A stretch of DNA of 64,000 nt from Diphasiastrum complanatum (GCA_029204225.1 CM055097.1:43194858-43258857); one strand, 5' to 3'. Positions 1-12,041 are shown, counted from the stretch's first letter. Notes: generated by a model from the sequence alone, not told the origin. Numbers and translations: made by a program.

Positions 1-207
1 AATGTCTAATCTCGAAGGAAACATGGCTATCGCAGACGCCTAATTATTCACTCCCTTCATGGTTGTCTCTGAAATCTACCAAAACATTTCTCCATTCGAT
101 CTAAGTTAATACTTTGTTGTAGTTTTGGTAAAGATCTTGAAATTTTTCTCTATGTTGGAGTTGTGTTTTTTCTTTCACACATAATCTATTTGAGAGCACC
201 CCAACAG
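1..207. other. Unassigned flank
   Basis: No coding signal or recognisable repeat was seen. It ends where a family A copia LTR begins. The adjoining bases do not look like a primer-binding site, so this is probably flanking DNA rather than the interior of that element. Confidence 0.4.
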
Positions 208-838
208 TGTCGGAAAGAGGTGTGCATAAGATAGGTCAATGGCGGAATAAACTATCTTCCTCTTTCTCAATGCATGACTACACTTATCAATTTTGAACAA
301 AACAATAGTGATAGAAATCACGTTCAATCTTATAGTAACTAACTTTGAAATCATCAGTACTACAGTAATTACGTAGCCAAATAATAATGCATTGAATTAT
401 CAGACAAATAATTTGTCGCGAAGAACTATAGAAATGCGTACATTCTGAGACGAAGCTGAACGCAATAAAAGATAGTATTGACTCAGTATGAAAATGAAAC
501 ATAAGTAAATGAGTACAATAAGTTGCATATCGAAGCCGCGTACTCTATGCTATCTCTGAACGACAAAAAATGAAAGTCTGAATTAAGCGCAATGCTGATA
601 AGCATTAGCGCAATAGCAATCTCTAAAACAACTCTAAGAAGTGAGCTAGAATGCTCAGGAGTGTTCAAGCTCACATGCTTGAGAAAGAGAGAGAGCTAAC
701 TATTCAAATGCCTGATCATAACTTGATTGATTGTATGAATATGAACAACTATATATACTAAGCAATTAGGTCGTCAATTGTGATTGCTAGTTGGCTGGTG
801 TCCGCTGGCATCCATCCGGTTCCTTGTCATTGAGTGAT
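208..838 (-). repeat. Copia family A LTR fragment (A3)
   Basis: This stretch is closely similar to the family A LTR at 36070-36790 (same strand) and to the reverse complement of 37560-38247. The left boundary reads TG..., the inverted form of the LTR 3' end seen at 38247, and no PBS follows it, so it behaves as a 3' or solo LTR end. The right end loses similarity near 838, next to a gypsy gag remnant. About 25 bp at 838-863 resemble coding DNA of element A1 near 33160, so the junction is patchy. Confidence 0.7.
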
Positions 839-869
839 GATAGGACCTTCAATGGAAATAGTCGACTGA

Positions 870-1245
870 GAATTTTACATACCTTCCAATGATCCTTGTC
901 ATATTTCTCCTGGCATCTGAAGCAAAGCCCCATTGCTCTAAGTTTTTTCTCTTGGTCATCCGATAGTCTTTGAACAGGTCTTGGCTTTTGATTGTCCGTC
1001 ATTGTAGATATTGTTCCCTTCCCCACAACTTTAGTTTCCGGTTTCTCGCCAACTTTGACTGTTGGATAATGCACAATAGTACCCTTATTGGTATTATTGT
1101 TACTTTTGTTATCCTTGAAGACTCTAGTCGAGATGTTTGACTTATAAAACTGATAGGTACCACACTGAGACTTTAAAGTCCCATAAGACATGTTGATTGC
1201 AGTCGTCCCTTGTTTTTGATAAAGGTTTTGAGCTCCGGTGCCCAC
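870..1245 (-). pseudogene. Ty3/gypsy gag fragment with zinc knuckle (element L)
   Basis: The open frame encodes a polar, lysine-rich stretch followed by a CX2C...H...C knuckle (CFRCQEKYDKDHWKVC), the form usual near the C-terminus of Ty3/gypsy Gag. The knuckle binds genomic RNA during packaging. The N-terminal capsid part is absent, and the frame runs on into unrelated LTR sequence after the knuckle, so this is a remnant. It lies on the same strand and just downstream of the PBS and LTR at 1802-2370, so it probably belongs to that element. No ATG start is assigned. Confidence 0.6.
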
Positions 1246-1801
1246 ACGTGCGGTTTTTTTTTTTTTTTTTTAAAGTTGATTTTTGAATCTAATGAAAACT
1301 TCAAAATGAAAAAAAATTGAAGAAAATCTACAAAGGAGCAAAACTTCAATAGTGAAAAGTTGAAGTGCTTCTCTCCCAAATTTTCTACCAAAACTAGGAT
1401 TATACCTCCTTCACAAGAATTGCGATATCTCTCTCAATTTTCAACCAAATTGGCTGCAAATTGACTCAAATTCAAGCCAAGAGAGATCTACAATCCTATA
1501 GAGATACAACCATAAAATTTGACCAAAATTTCAACCAAAAATAGAGAAAACAAACTGCAAAAACTGTCACTAACTAAAATTGGAATGAAAACACAATGGC
1601 CATAACTTGGTCATTATAGCTCCAAATCAGAAAATCAGTACCTCTAGAAAGCTAAAAGAATGATCTATTGATATACAACAAGAAACTACACAAAAAATGA
1701 AGATTAAATGGCCAACTTGAAATTAAAAATCAAGAAAACTAGAACAAGAAACTCTACTAAACTTAGCAAAATCCACCAAATCTGATGGGGAAAGGATCTA
1801 A
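1246..1801 (-). other. Leader between LTR/PBS and gag remnant of element L
   Basis: This is AT-rich, A-dominated sequence with an oligo-T run at its left end (about 1255-1271). No open frame stands out. By position it is the 5' leader of the minus-strand element. Confidence 0.4.
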
Positions 1802-1814
1802 TGCTCTGATACCA
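1802..1814 (-). other. Primer-binding site of element L
   Basis: On the minus strand this reads TGGTATCAGAGCA, complementary to the 3' end of initiator tRNA-Met. It lies four bases inside the LTR, as expected for priming of minus-strand DNA. Confidence 0.75.
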
Positions 1815-1818
1815 AAAT

Positions 1819-2370
1819 TGTCATGTGCCAATCTTAGCATTCAAACATCTAATCCATTCATTAACATCAAAATATCATGACAATTCAAGAAATCAAGAAA
1901 CTAGTCAAAATTCAAGAAACTAACTAAATGTTGCCAAACTTCACCAAAATAGGTAAAAATAGCTTCCATTATTCATTATTATTGATCATTCACAAGATTA
2001 GGCCTGAAACTAGAGCATGATCATAGCTCTCATGTGATTGTAGGCACGTGAACCGCCAATACTATCAAGAAAGCTCTCAAAGAGAAGCTTCAAGATTACC
2101 AAAAGTTCAAGAATCATAACAGTAGAATACCCTCCAAATTAGCATGACCTCCTCTATTTATAGTAGGTCTTTAGTGCCTCTAGTTAATATTTGGGGCCTG
2201 ATTACTTAAATTTGGGCCTTACAACCATTATTATAATTCCCGCCAATACAAATATTGTTTGCACCTTTTTATTAACAATTCCAATGACTAATTCTAGTCT
2301 AGCTTAGCTCCATAGCTATTTTGATAATTCATTAATGAGCTCATGGGCCCATTACATACAACACATGACA
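1819..2370 (-). repeat. 5' LTR of element L
   Basis: This 552-bp block starts TGTCATGTG and ends CACATGACA, so it has a 9-bp perfect terminal inverted repeat and the canonical TG...CA ends. A PBS lies just inside it. The partner LTR is not in the window. It abuts a family A LTR fragment on its right, suggesting insertion into that LTR. Confidence 0.75.
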
Positions 2371-2893
2371 CACGGAGCATTTTTCACCTGTCAGGAATCT
2401 CGTGTAAAATCACAGTGTCGCATTTTTCGCATTTTAGCGACACTGTCGCCTGTCAGGATTTGCGAGCAAATATGCAGAGTCGCATTTTTCGCTTTTTCCA
2501 AAGTGCCTCAAATGTTAAGGAGATGACTCTGGATAAGTGTGGGGGCAACCCTCAAAGAGATTTTAAGGCACTGTCAGGTTTTTCGTAGAATCCCGACACT
2601 GTATCTTTTTGTGACACTGTCGCCTGTGGTTGTTTTAGTTCATTTCTGCAGAAGTGACAATTTGGTTCATTTATGCAGACATACTGTTTACGGCCAATTT
2701 CCACCACTTATCGGCAATCAATGACAAGGAACCGGATGGATGCCAGTGGACCTAATTGCTTAGTATGTATAGTTGTTAATCAAGTTATAATCAAGCATTT
2801 GAATAGTTAGATCTCTCTCTCTCAAGCCTGCGAGCTTGAATACTCCTGAGCATTCTAGCTCAATTCTTAGAGTTAGAGATTCGATTAACAACC
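2371..2893 (+). repeat. Copia family A LTR fragment (A4)
   Basis: This is the reverse complement of much of 36580-37060 and overlaps the A3 sequence in inverted form. The first roughly 200 bp of the LTR are missing because element L abuts here. It carries several copies of the short motif gacactgtcgcctg and relatives, a feature of this LTR family. Confidence 0.65.
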
Positions 2894-2924
2894 ATGAGCG
2901 GAAATCCCAATGAGGAAAATCAAT

Positions 2925-3895
2925 CAGGCAAAGAGAAAGTTTGAAATTTATTGAGTGAAGATGACATTCAAATGCTGCAAGAACGTCAATGTGACTCAAT
3001 TGATGATGAAGAGTTGCATATTGATAACGAGAGGTGACATAAATGCGTCGATAGAAAGGACATGGATGCATCACTCATGTTCATGTCCTTAAACGCATTT
3101 AATGGTTCTCATTCTGCTAAGACTTTTTGCATTAAAGCAAAAATTAATGGTAGACAAAATTATATTTTAGTTGATAGTGGAAGTACGCATAACTTTTTCA
3201 ATAGTCGTTCAATCAGGAGTTGTAATATGGCTACTGTGAAGATTCTGAAGCCATTGAGAGTACAAATTGCTGATGGAAATTTCATCAAATGTGATAGAAT
3301 CACAACAGAATCCAAGATTCACATGGGTGGGTAACTATGAGTTTAAATCAAACGTCCATGTGGTTGACATGGGTCCTATCGACATGATACTTGGTGTCGA
3401 ATGGTTACAGACGTTGGGTGACGTTACCTTCAATTTTGAGCAGGGAACAATGCATTCTGCATAGTCAGGGAAAACTTTCGAAATTCATAGTTGCAGGATA
3501 GAAGAATCAGGTTCATATTTACACCTGATAACTAACGCACAAGCTCGACGCATATCTCAAAAGCATGTAGATATGTTCCTGTTGAAAGTGGAAATGGATG
3601 AGAGTAAAATTAAAGAATGCAAAGCCTATGAATACAAGGATGCAACAAATTTTAGACAAGTATAAAGATGTGTTTCCAAACACATTACCAAAAGGGGATC
3701 CTCCAACCAGATTCGTGGACCATGTCATAGAACTTGAACCCGGTTCAAAGCCGGTCAATTTCCTCCTTACAAGTTATCTCAACTAGAAAGGGAAGAAGTT
3801 CAAAAACAGGTTTAGGAATTACTTGATCAAGAGTTCATTAGTCTGAGCAAATCACCCTTCGCCTCACCTGTTCTTCTTGTTAAAAAAAAAGATGG
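2925..3895 (+). pseudogene. Ty3/gypsy protease to RT N-terminus fragment (element M)
   Basis: A retropepsin stretch is visible at 3062-3334 (LVDSGSTHNFF, the catalytic D-S-G triad). The frame then shifts to one carrying the protease tail (MILGVEWLQTLG, 3370-3420). A third piece at about 3655-3890 has the gypsy RT entry sequence (VIELEPGSKP and SPFASPVLLVKKKDGK). These would process the polyprotein and start reverse transcription. The frame changes at least twice, there are in-frame stops, and the RT catalytic YxDD region is absent, so it is dead. It joins a copia LTR piece on the left with no visible boundary signal. Confidence 0.75.
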
Positions 3896-4811
3896 TAAAT
3901 GATCGGTATAAAGCTCATGGACCTTTATGGTCCAAGACTGTTGGTTGTGAAGCCCTAATTCATAATCAAAATTAGGTCAATCAACAGGAGAGGGGTAGGT
4001 CTATCCTAATCGGGCCCAAGGGACTTGAGGATGAAGCTACATTTGAAGAAAGGAGAGAACAATTTTCCACAAAAGATAGAAGAGAAGTAGGGTGATTTTC
4101 ATAACCTTCTAGACTAATATTCTTGGCCTATTACGCACCTATAAATGGAACTTGTTTTAAGAGTGGGGAATAGATTTTTTTTTTGAGAGAAATGGGTATC
4201 AACCACATGTGTGGTGAGATGGTGTATTGTGCTTGAGTCACTAGGTTTAATCCTCTATATCCCATGGGCTAATAAATGACTAAAGATTATTATCCGTATT
4301 CAATTTTAAGTGAGTTACACTTACCTCCAACAAGTGGCCTTGTGTGAAAGGCTTATGGTCCTATTAATGTTTCGAGGACGGGGAGGTTGTAAGCCCATTT
4401 TTTTTTTTCTTGGAATGCAACATGTTCTGAAAACTACAAAAAGAAAACGTTTTCAAGGAGACTTGCATTTGTAGACCTCTTGGGACTCCACATATGGTCC
4501 GAGTAATATTTCCATATTAATAGACCTATAAGTGGATATCATACAAGTATAAATGTCTTATTTTAGTATTTCCTAATCTCAAAAGGGATGAGGTCCCATA
4601 TGCTTGGGGATGAACGACTTATATAAGCACTTTACTTCCTTAAGGCAGGCAGGAGAGCGATTGTGTGGCCTTCGTTGCTCCTGTCTGTTTGCAGTTTGCA
4701 TTTGGGTGTAGCAAAAGATTTACTGATGATGTAGTGAGAGAGAATTTTCATGACCTTATTGCAATTCTTCCTTATGCTGCCCTTCTCACAACAACCACTA
4801 AATTGTTCTTT
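3896..4811. other. Intergenic region upstream of the PPR gene
   Basis: No gene was recognised. It has an oligo-T run near 4400 and phrases such as ttcgaggacgggg near 4372-4385, which resemble gypsy LTR text, but no LTR ends could be set. From about 4644 the PPR frame is already open without an ATG until 4812, so part of this is probably 5' UTR or promoter. Confidence 0.35.
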
Positions 4812-6524
4812 ATGCTGGGTAGTACGAAGGCCTTATCTTCTGAACCGCAGTACCTCCAATCACTCACATTTTTCTGTTACAAATTTCATGTCTTTGAAGG
4901 GAAGTCGTGTACAAGTTTTTCCAAGCGAGTACTAAGAATAGTCCCCAGAATTACATGCCCATCACCAGCTGCTCCGACGTCTAAACATGCAAATTCATCT
5001 CGTTTCAGAGAGAAACGCAGACATGAAGCCTTGTGGATTGAAACTTCCTTAGATTCTGAATGGGTAGACACAAAGCTGTGTGCAATGAGCCCTGGAGCAA
5101 TACACGGAAGTGACACTGTGTTTTGTTGGGGTGTGAAACTGACAAATTGTGTGAAGAATGGGCAGAATAGGAAGGCCCTGGACTTGTTTCAAACCATGCA
5201 GGCAGAGGGTGTGAAACCCAATAGTTTGATTTTTGTTTTGTCCCTCAAAGCATGTGCTAACTCAAGGGCCTTAGAAGAGGGAAGGCTTATTCACAAGCAG
5301 ATCATAGAAAGTGGCAGTGGGTGTGAGTCAAACATTTTTTTGGGCAATGGACTGATCAACATGTATGCAAAGTGTGGCAGGATTGAAGAGGCTTGCAGAG
5401 TGTTCAATAATCTTCCTGCTCGTGATGCAGTGTCATGGAATTCCCTGCTCATGGCATATGTGAAGCATAGAGATGGAGCTGAAAGGGCTTTGGAGCTATA
5501 TTCACAAATGCAGCAACAACACACAGAGGCAGACAATTTCACTTTTGCAGGTGTATTACAAGCTTGTGCTAGTATGAAAGCACTTGAGCAAGGCAAGCTT
5601 GTCCATGCTCAGTTTCTGAGGAGTGGTCACAAGGCAGATGCGTTTGTGAGCACTAGTCTGATGGAGATGTACACCAAATGTGGCTGCATAGAGGATGCCT
5701 ACAGGGTCTTTATCTACATGGCAGTCCACAATGTTGTCACTTGGACTGCCATGATAATGGGATTTGTCCAGTGTGGTAAGGGGGACAGGGCCCTGGAATT
5801 ATTCAAAGCAATGCAGCAACAAGGGGTGGAGCCGAACAGCATAACCTTTATGGGCGCGTTGAATGCATGTGCATGTCTAGGTGCGCTTGATGAGGGAAAG
5901 CTTGTCCATGCACAAATAAAACAAAGGAGGATGGAGTCAGATCTGTATATTGGAAGCTGCCTGATCAATATGTATACCAAATGTGGCAGCATTGCTGATG
6001 CATGGGTTGTGTTCAACAGCATGCCCAAAAAGGATATGGTTTCTTGGAATATCATGCTTATGGGTTTTGGCATGCATGGTCTCGGAAATGAAGCTCTAAG
6101 GCTTTTAGAACAGATGCTCCAAGAAGGTTTAGAAACTAACAGCAGCACTTTTATTTCTCTTCTGCAAGCTTGTAATCATGCTGGCCTAGTTGATGAAGGT
6201 TGCTATTTTTTTGAGTTTCTTGCTCCAATTTATGGTGTTCAAGCAATACTAGAGCACTACAGCAGTATGGTTGACATTTTCGGCCGTTCTGGGTTTTTGA
6301 ATGAGGCAGAGGACATGATTCGAAGCATGTTCTGTCTGCCTGATGCTTGCGTGTGGATGTCACTGCTGGGTGCTTGCACTATTCATGGTAATGTGGAAAT
6401 AGGCGAACGTGCTGCAAAAGAGTTGCTGCAGTTGGATCCTGAGAATACATCTGCATATGTTTCACTGTCAAAAGTATACGGCGGTTCTACAAAATTCGAT
6501 ACATCCGCTCAAATTCGCAACTGA
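4812..6524 (+). CDS. PLS-class pentatricopeptide repeat protein, E domain truncated
   Basis: The frame gives a 570-residue RNA-binding PPR protein of the type that selects sites for RNA editing or processing in plastids or mitochondria. The frame opens at 4644, but the first in-frame ATG is at 4812, which I use as the start. Residues 1-100 are basic and serine-rich and could be an organelle transit peptide. About twelve P, L and S motifs follow from residue 105 (for example INMYAKCGRIEEACRVF and VSWNSLLMAYVKH). An E1-like motif then begins at VWMSLLGACTIHGNVEIGE. The frame ends in TGA at 6522-6524, inside the E1/E2 boundary. The same frame after the stop still spells KPGHTWTIQ, resembling the usual PGHTWIEV of E2. 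E+ and DYW domains are absent. It is intronless, as is common for PLS genes. It may be a functional E1-ending protein or a recently broken longer one. Confidence 0.85.
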   Translation: MLGSTKALSSEPQYLQSLTFFCYKFHVFEGKSCTSFSKRVLRIVPRITCPSPAAPTSKHANSSRFREKRRHEALWIETSLDSEWVDTKLCAMSPGAIHGSDTVFCWGVKLTNCVKNGQNRKALDLFQTMQAEGVKPNSLIFVLSLKACANSRALEEGRLIHKQIIESGSGCESNIFLGNGLINMYAKCGRIEEACRVFNNLPARDAVSWNSLLMAYVKHRDGAERALELYSQMQQQHTEADNFTFAGVLQACASMKALEQGKLVHAQFLRSGHKADAFVSTSLMEMYTKCGCIEDAYRVFIYMAVHNVVTWTAMIMGFVQCGKGDRALELFKAMQQQGVEPNSITFMGALNACACLGALDEGKLVHAQIKQRRMESDLYIGSCLINMYTKCGSIADAWVVFNSMPKKDMVSWNIMLMGFGMHGLGNEALRLLEQMLQEGLETNSSTFISLLQACNHAGLVDEGCYFFEFLAPIYGVQAILEHYSSMVDIFGRSGFLNEAEDMIRSMFCLPDACVWMSLLGACTIHGNVEIGERAAKELLQLDPENTSAYVSLSKVYGGSTKFDTSAQIRN

Positions 6525-8946
6525 AGAGAGAAAGGTTTGTATATAAGCAGCCAGAAACCTGGGCATACTTGGACTATACAATAATTAGGTGTCAATAGTT
6601 CTGGCTGCTTTCGAAATCTTTTTGTCAAATAGAAGACCTTCATGCGCAAAGAGATGCCAGTATCACCAAAACAGAAGGTATTCATTCAAAGGTCATAGGG
6701 CTGGAAGTAAACGAGCATATATAAATACCTTTTCTACAACAAATAATGACAAGCCATTTCAAGAGGTTCAATTCGGTGTCAGCCACGATGAGGGCGAAGA
6801 CATCAAGTTTCTTGTTTGTGCAATAGTGGAATATATAGATAGGCCACCTCATGCATCCAAGCGACCATCTTCAAAGAAGTCTTTGATGAATTTTTGAAGT
6901 TATTTTGACTGTAATACAAAAAAAATCAAGCGCAGATTTTAACCTGCCTGGATAATATGCTAAGAGCGCAAAGAGACCCACCCTAGGGCATCATGGCACT
7001 CTAAAAACATGAGTTCCTGGTCTTTGGTCTCATCAGCTACTGCTCATTGCCTCTATAATTGCAAAGAATTATCTGGGTCACGTTATTTACAAGCTGCAAC
7101 CTGCATAATCTATAGTATTCATTTGCTGACTGTTTTTCTGAAGGATGCCACCAATTTTCCTTAATTCAAGAACGCCAGAAAGCATGCATCCTCTAAGTTC
7201 TTAGTTTCTATGGTTGGTAAATCTTGCTGCTATTTGTGCTCTATTTGCAGGCCCACGCATGCCTCTCTACTCCATCAACCGCAGTAACTGAGCTGGGGTT
7301 GGGATGGCTGCTTCATTTGCCGCTTAGGCTCAAGTCTTGGTTGCTGCAGAATAGGGATACCGGGGAGCCTCATCCTCCAATCTTGGCAAGGCCTAATGCA
7401 TGGACATATGGTCTATATATTGTATACATTCAAAGCAAGCGCTATCAAATGCTGTTGCAAAAGAATAAAACAATTGCAGCTCCCTTGGAACTGAAATCCA
7501 TTTTAATTTTTTGAGCAGGCAAGCAAAGGAGATCGCAATTTGAACGCTTGGTACCTTGGTTAGGTCTAGCAAGAGCTTAATTTTGTTCAAATTTGGAACC
7601 AAGTTCATTTGGTAATGTTTAGGTTTTCTCATTGATGGCTTATATCCACTATATGACACTTCTGCACTGCTCAGTTGGTTCTCTGGACAATAAGGTCAAG
7701 GCACAGAACCTCCATCCTTCATTTTGTTCTCTTGTATCCATACTTTTGCACTTGCTATTTAATTCACCTTGGATGTGCTATACTAGACAATGTTATCTAT
7801 CATAAATGAGGAAGTCCATAACATGTAATATTTCAATTTTTTGGTCATTTAAGTTCCGGTTTCACATTTGCTCTAATTTTATAGTGTGTACAGAGATTGT
7901 TAGAGAAAAAACTTGCTATATTGTGTTTGAGTTATTTCCTTTTCTCCTGATCGTTTAAAAAACATATGTACTTGAAAATTAACCATATATTGTATGAATA
8001 TTGAGTTTAGGGCTTTGTACCCTAAATATAGATAAATAGCAAAGAAAAAGTCGAGTTTAGGGTTTGTAACTGTAGCTAGCACATCATGCATCCCATATTT
8101 AGGCTTCCATGCATGAGAAAAAGCAAACGGACTTATTTCTAGGCCAAAGCAAGTGCATCTTTGAGGCAAAGCTTTTTTGGTTGTGAGCAAAAAGCTCACA
8201 GGTAGCGTAATAGGCCATGGATAAATAGAGACATAATTGTCTATGACCTTCATTCAAAGCAAGAAGTAATTTTGTGAGCTGTTCTATGCAGGCAGCCATT
8301 TTCGTGCTATTGCACAATTATAGACATTCACTAAGAAGATGGGAATTGTGTAAAAACTCCATGTGTGCTACCTTGTGTACAATCCAAGTTTGAAATTAGC
8401 ATTCGCTAGAATCATCTTTTCTATTTTATGAAATGATCGTATGGTTGTATGATCCATTTGTTGTTGTGTTGATTTGCAAGGCTTCCCAATTTTCTGACAT
8501 TGATATCAGAGCCATAGTAGCTCTTTTCCAACTTTATGACCTTGGATTGCTAAAAAATTTGTGGAATCATCAATTCTTGTTCCATGTATCGAACATTTGA
8601 TTGCTAAGTAGGAACAACTTGCTTTTGTGTACAAAACTCAACTTAGAATATAGAAGAATTAGCTTGTAAATTGATGGTGCACAGTTGAAGAGAGAAAAAA
8701 TGCAAGGAAACTTGGCCAAACCAGCACATATTGTAGTTTGAAAGAAAGAGTTCAGGAGTTGTAGCCAAAAATGAGCAAAACAAGCGAGTTATCAGCTACA
8801 CTAAATCAAACCAAAACGATCATGTTTTTTGTAGTCGAGTTCGAGTCCTTGCAGCATGCAAGTTGTGTAGCATATTATCTCTTGTTGTTTACTTAACAAT
8901 CTCTGCGCTCCCTTTAACACTCGTTGTCAACATAAACTACAGTACC
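6525..8946. other. PPR 3' region and intergenic DNA
   Basis: The first 60 bases continue the PPR frame past its stop as an E2-like relic. Beyond that there is no domain I recognise. Small open frames at 6589-6897 (+) and 7224-7514 (+) show no family motif. A pyrimidine-rich stretch ending ttgcag at about 7250 could be a splice acceptor of a UTR exon, but nothing confirms it. The rest is AT-rich without clear repeats. Confidence 0.4.
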
Positions 8947-9818
8947 TCCTCTACTCTCCTAAATCCCATGTTAACCTAGTTCCATTCATCGCTGCAACAT
9001 TACATGCATCGTCGCACAGTCGTCTATAACTGAAGACAGCAAGAGAATGGCAGTCCGAATCATCGAAGTAACCCGACTTGTCAGACTTGAATGACTTACC
9101 GGGTAGACCCAACTTGGCCGACTTATCGGGGAGTCAACCGACATATCACATAAACCTGACTTATCCGACATATCGGGGAAGTCCGACTTATCAAGCCTCC
9201 TCACGCTCACTTCCTGTACTGTGCAAACTAACATGACAATGACAACCACCGCCCACGATCTCCTCCAGACAACACAACGGCCTCATGCCATCTCTAGTAC
9301 CTTTCATCTGCACAAATGTAAATTGTATATATCTGATCAAATGTAATATACAAACAACGTTGTTAATGAGACAGACATTGTAGATGCTTTCATGCATCAA
9401 TTCTTTCTTCAGACGGATTGTCAGTAAGCTCATAGCTTTTACAGGGTGGAGCTAGCTTCTTGAGCACACGGTTTCGCCCGCTATTGTCTTGTGCTCATAG
9501 CATCAAACTGACGTGTATTCCCACACATTAATCTGAATTGATTATTGTCTTTTGCATTCAAAATTCTTGTCAGTATTGTATGTTTAAGCTACTACGTCTT
9601 TCTGTCTGACTTTCTGATTGCCTTGTCAAATTGTCTGCTCTTTGCTTCTGCAACCACTACGCAATCAAGCTCTTAATTTATTCTTGTATTCACCTATTTA
9701 GTTATCAGTAGTGCATGCATAGAGAAATTCATCAGACTTTGCCTTCGCACAGTAGTAGGATCATCCCGATCCGGTTGTCTGACCTGGTCCGAGTTGTCAG
9801 ACCCAACGTTCCCCAGCA
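8947..9818 (+). repeat. 5' LTR of copia C1
   Basis: It aligns with the LTR at 42718-43401 from ctcctctactctcc onward. It ends ...CCCCAGCA, with the PBS directly behind it. The first dozen bases of the LTR (TGTTGGATTTAT in the other copy) are not recognisable here, so the start is truncated or diverged. It carries several inverted copies of a cgacttatcgg / ccgacatatcgg motif at about 9065-9200. Confidence 0.75.
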
Positions 9819-9830
9819 TGGTATTAGAGC
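9819..9830 (+). other. Primer-binding site of copia C1
   Basis: It reads TGGTATTAGAGC, one base from the usual initiator tRNA-Met complement, directly after the LTR end. Confidence 0.75.
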
Positions 9831-9975
9831 TTATTTGATTATTTAAGCGTTTTATGTCAGAGCTATTTCTATAGCTTGATAAGCTTCTCACATAACCTAA
9901 TTCTATTAGCCGATATAATAATTGTTTTCTTGTTCTGTAAGTTGTATTAGATTTTCTTTCTTAAGTCACTGATAG

Positions 9976-11372
9976 TTGTTACTATCACCTAGACTAACTA
10001 TCCACATAGATTTTCAAGGGAAAGCCAGTCCTATCATGGACAAGCTTGATGGAGCCAATTACCATATGTGGAAATTTAAGATGAGAACTGTGCTAATGGC
10101 CAAAGAGTTGTATGATGTTGAAGGATGGCAAAGCTTTTGCGCTGATCATCCTCAACATATCAAACACTCAAATCGGCCATGTGTCTGAAGCTCAGACCTC
10201 CAAGGAAGTCTCGGAAATCTTGAGCACCTTGTACGAAGTGCGAGATATAGCTTTCAAGCTACATCTCAAGAAGAAATTTTACTTCCTCAAGATGACAAAC
10301 GATAATTCCTTGCAGAATCACATCAACCCATTCAAGAACCTACTGAAGCAAATGGCCCTTGTCGGATCAGTCGTAGATGATCAAGACGTAGTAATGACAC
10401 TGCTTTCAAGCTTGCCAAGCTCATACGACAGTTGGGTGATGATCATCACGACACACCCTGAACTGACTCTCATGTTGTTGCACTCGAAGGAACAAAGCCT
10501 CCAATTCCTTGATTGTTGACTTGCACGCCTTATACACCAACAGAGGCTCGACTAAGTAGAAGAAGAAAGGCCCAAGTCCATCGAAGCAAAATCAGAAGCC
10601 GACATAGCATCAAGAGCAGTTGAATCAGCCGACAAAGAAGAAGTTGTTCTGAAGATACTGCAAGCGATCCAACCATGAGATCCAAGACTGTCGAATACTA
10701 AAAGCTAAGAACAGCAAATGCAGCTGCAGATTCACGAAGCGGATCATGATGCCTTCATGACAAACCATCAAGAAGCATCCAATGACAGCTCATGGTTTCT
10801 GGATTCCGAAGCCACACCACATATGACTAGCCATATCGGCTGTTTCGAGTCCTATACGCCTTACAATACCGAGAGATAAGTTCACCTGGGTGACAATAGC
10901 ACACAGGCTATCAAAGTTGAAGGTACAGTAAGATTCAGCTTTGCAAATGATCAATCTAAGCTACTTTTGAATGTCATGCATGTACCGAATCTGTCGACAA
11001 ATCTGCTCTGTGTTAGCAGAATTACAGATTTGCAAATGTCTAAGCAATCCATTGTTCTTGATCTCGACTATCCTGATAGGAACATCGAATTACCTGTATG
11101 TCAAGACTGTCTAGTCAGTAAACAGGCTAGGAAAATATTTAGATCAAGCCATCAGCATATTGCTAGAGGATTACTAGATATTGTACATATAAACATTTGT
11201 GGCCCAATACAGAATCCCTCATTGAAGGATGCAAAATATTTCATTACTTTTATTAATGAATTTTTCAAAAGGACTATGGTGTATTTTATCAAGAAGAAAT
11301 CTAAAGCTTTCAACTGCTTCAGAATCTTCAAGGAGCGTGCAGAGAATGAAATTGGCAAACAAATCAAAGCCT
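9976..11372 (+). pseudogene. Copia C1 gag, protease and integrase N-terminus, truncated
   Basis: Gag begins near 10020 (MDKLDGANYHMWKFKM), shifts frame at about 10115-10190 and continues to 10519 (NDNSLQNHINPFKNLL, the UBN2-type Gag of plant copia). A degenerate zinc knuckle follows near 10640-10700. The protease region shows SWFLDSEATPHMT near 10790-10830, with Glu replacing the Gly of the D-S-G active site. At 10967-11372 the pre-integrase and integrase start is readable (LPVCQDCLVSKQARKIF and INICGPIQNPSLKDAKYF). The element stops where gypsy D1 starts at 11373. Reverse transcriptase and the 3' LTR are absent here. The element is not functional. Confidence 0.8.
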
Positions 11373-12037
11373 TGTTGGAGGGTTTGCGGATCCTGAGGCA
11401 ACCCTAACCCTAGTTAATAAGTGAGAGGGATTTGGCACCCTGCGTGTGTAAGTCCATTCACATAGTTATTTTGATTAATTAGAAAGTTAATAAAAGGACT
11501 CTAGGCCTTTTTGCGAGACTTTTAATGTCACAAGGCCTAAATGTCAAGTTAGTGAATAAAGTTGGGGTCCTCACCAAATTTCAATTTCAAATTGGTTCCC
11601 TCCAATTTTGAATGGGTTCCCACTCTTTTTTAAGTTTGAATAGTTAGGAAGGTAGAAATGGGCCAATAGGATTTTCAGGCCAAGGCCCTTCTCTCCATTA
11701 TAAATAGGGGCAAATTCGAGTTGCTCCTCATGTTCAAATCTTCATTTCAATATAAGCAGATTGGCTCTCTTATGGAATGGACTTTTGAATGTCCTTGCTT
11801 TCTAACTCTTTTCCTCCATCTCTTATGCTTTTGCTATATTTTCCTAATTGTTGGATCTGAATGTTATTGGAATTGTTATTTCTTATGCTTTTTGTGAGAG
11901 AGAAAGGAAGAGAGAGAGTAGCAAGTATCTATCGCTCTCATGGGATCGAACCTACGCGTGACAACTAACTTCATCTCCTTGATGCTTGAGTGTTTGGATC
12001 TTGGATTGAGGATATGATAAGAAAGAAACCCGCTACA
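11373..12037 (+). repeat. 5' LTR of Ty3/gypsy D1
   Basis: It starts TGTTGGAGGG, ends CCGCTACA and is about 665 bp. The first half is highly similar to the reverse complement of 29600-29953 (element D2). Element D1 interrupts the integrase frame of copia C1. A tRNA-Asp-type PBS lies four bases past the end, which fixes this as a 5' LTR. Confidence 0.75.
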
Positions 12038-12041
12038 TTTT

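Noticed and set aside
4665-4811. Longer PPR protein starting at 4665
   Set aside because: The first codon there is GTG. In a plant nuclear gene the first in-frame ATG, at 4812, is the better start.
6589-6897. Continuation of the PPR protein
   Set aside because: It is in another frame and lacks E+ or DYW motifs.
7224-7514. Open frame after a possible acceptor at about 7250 as a host exon
   Set aside because: No recognisable domain and no partner exon with a matching phase was found.
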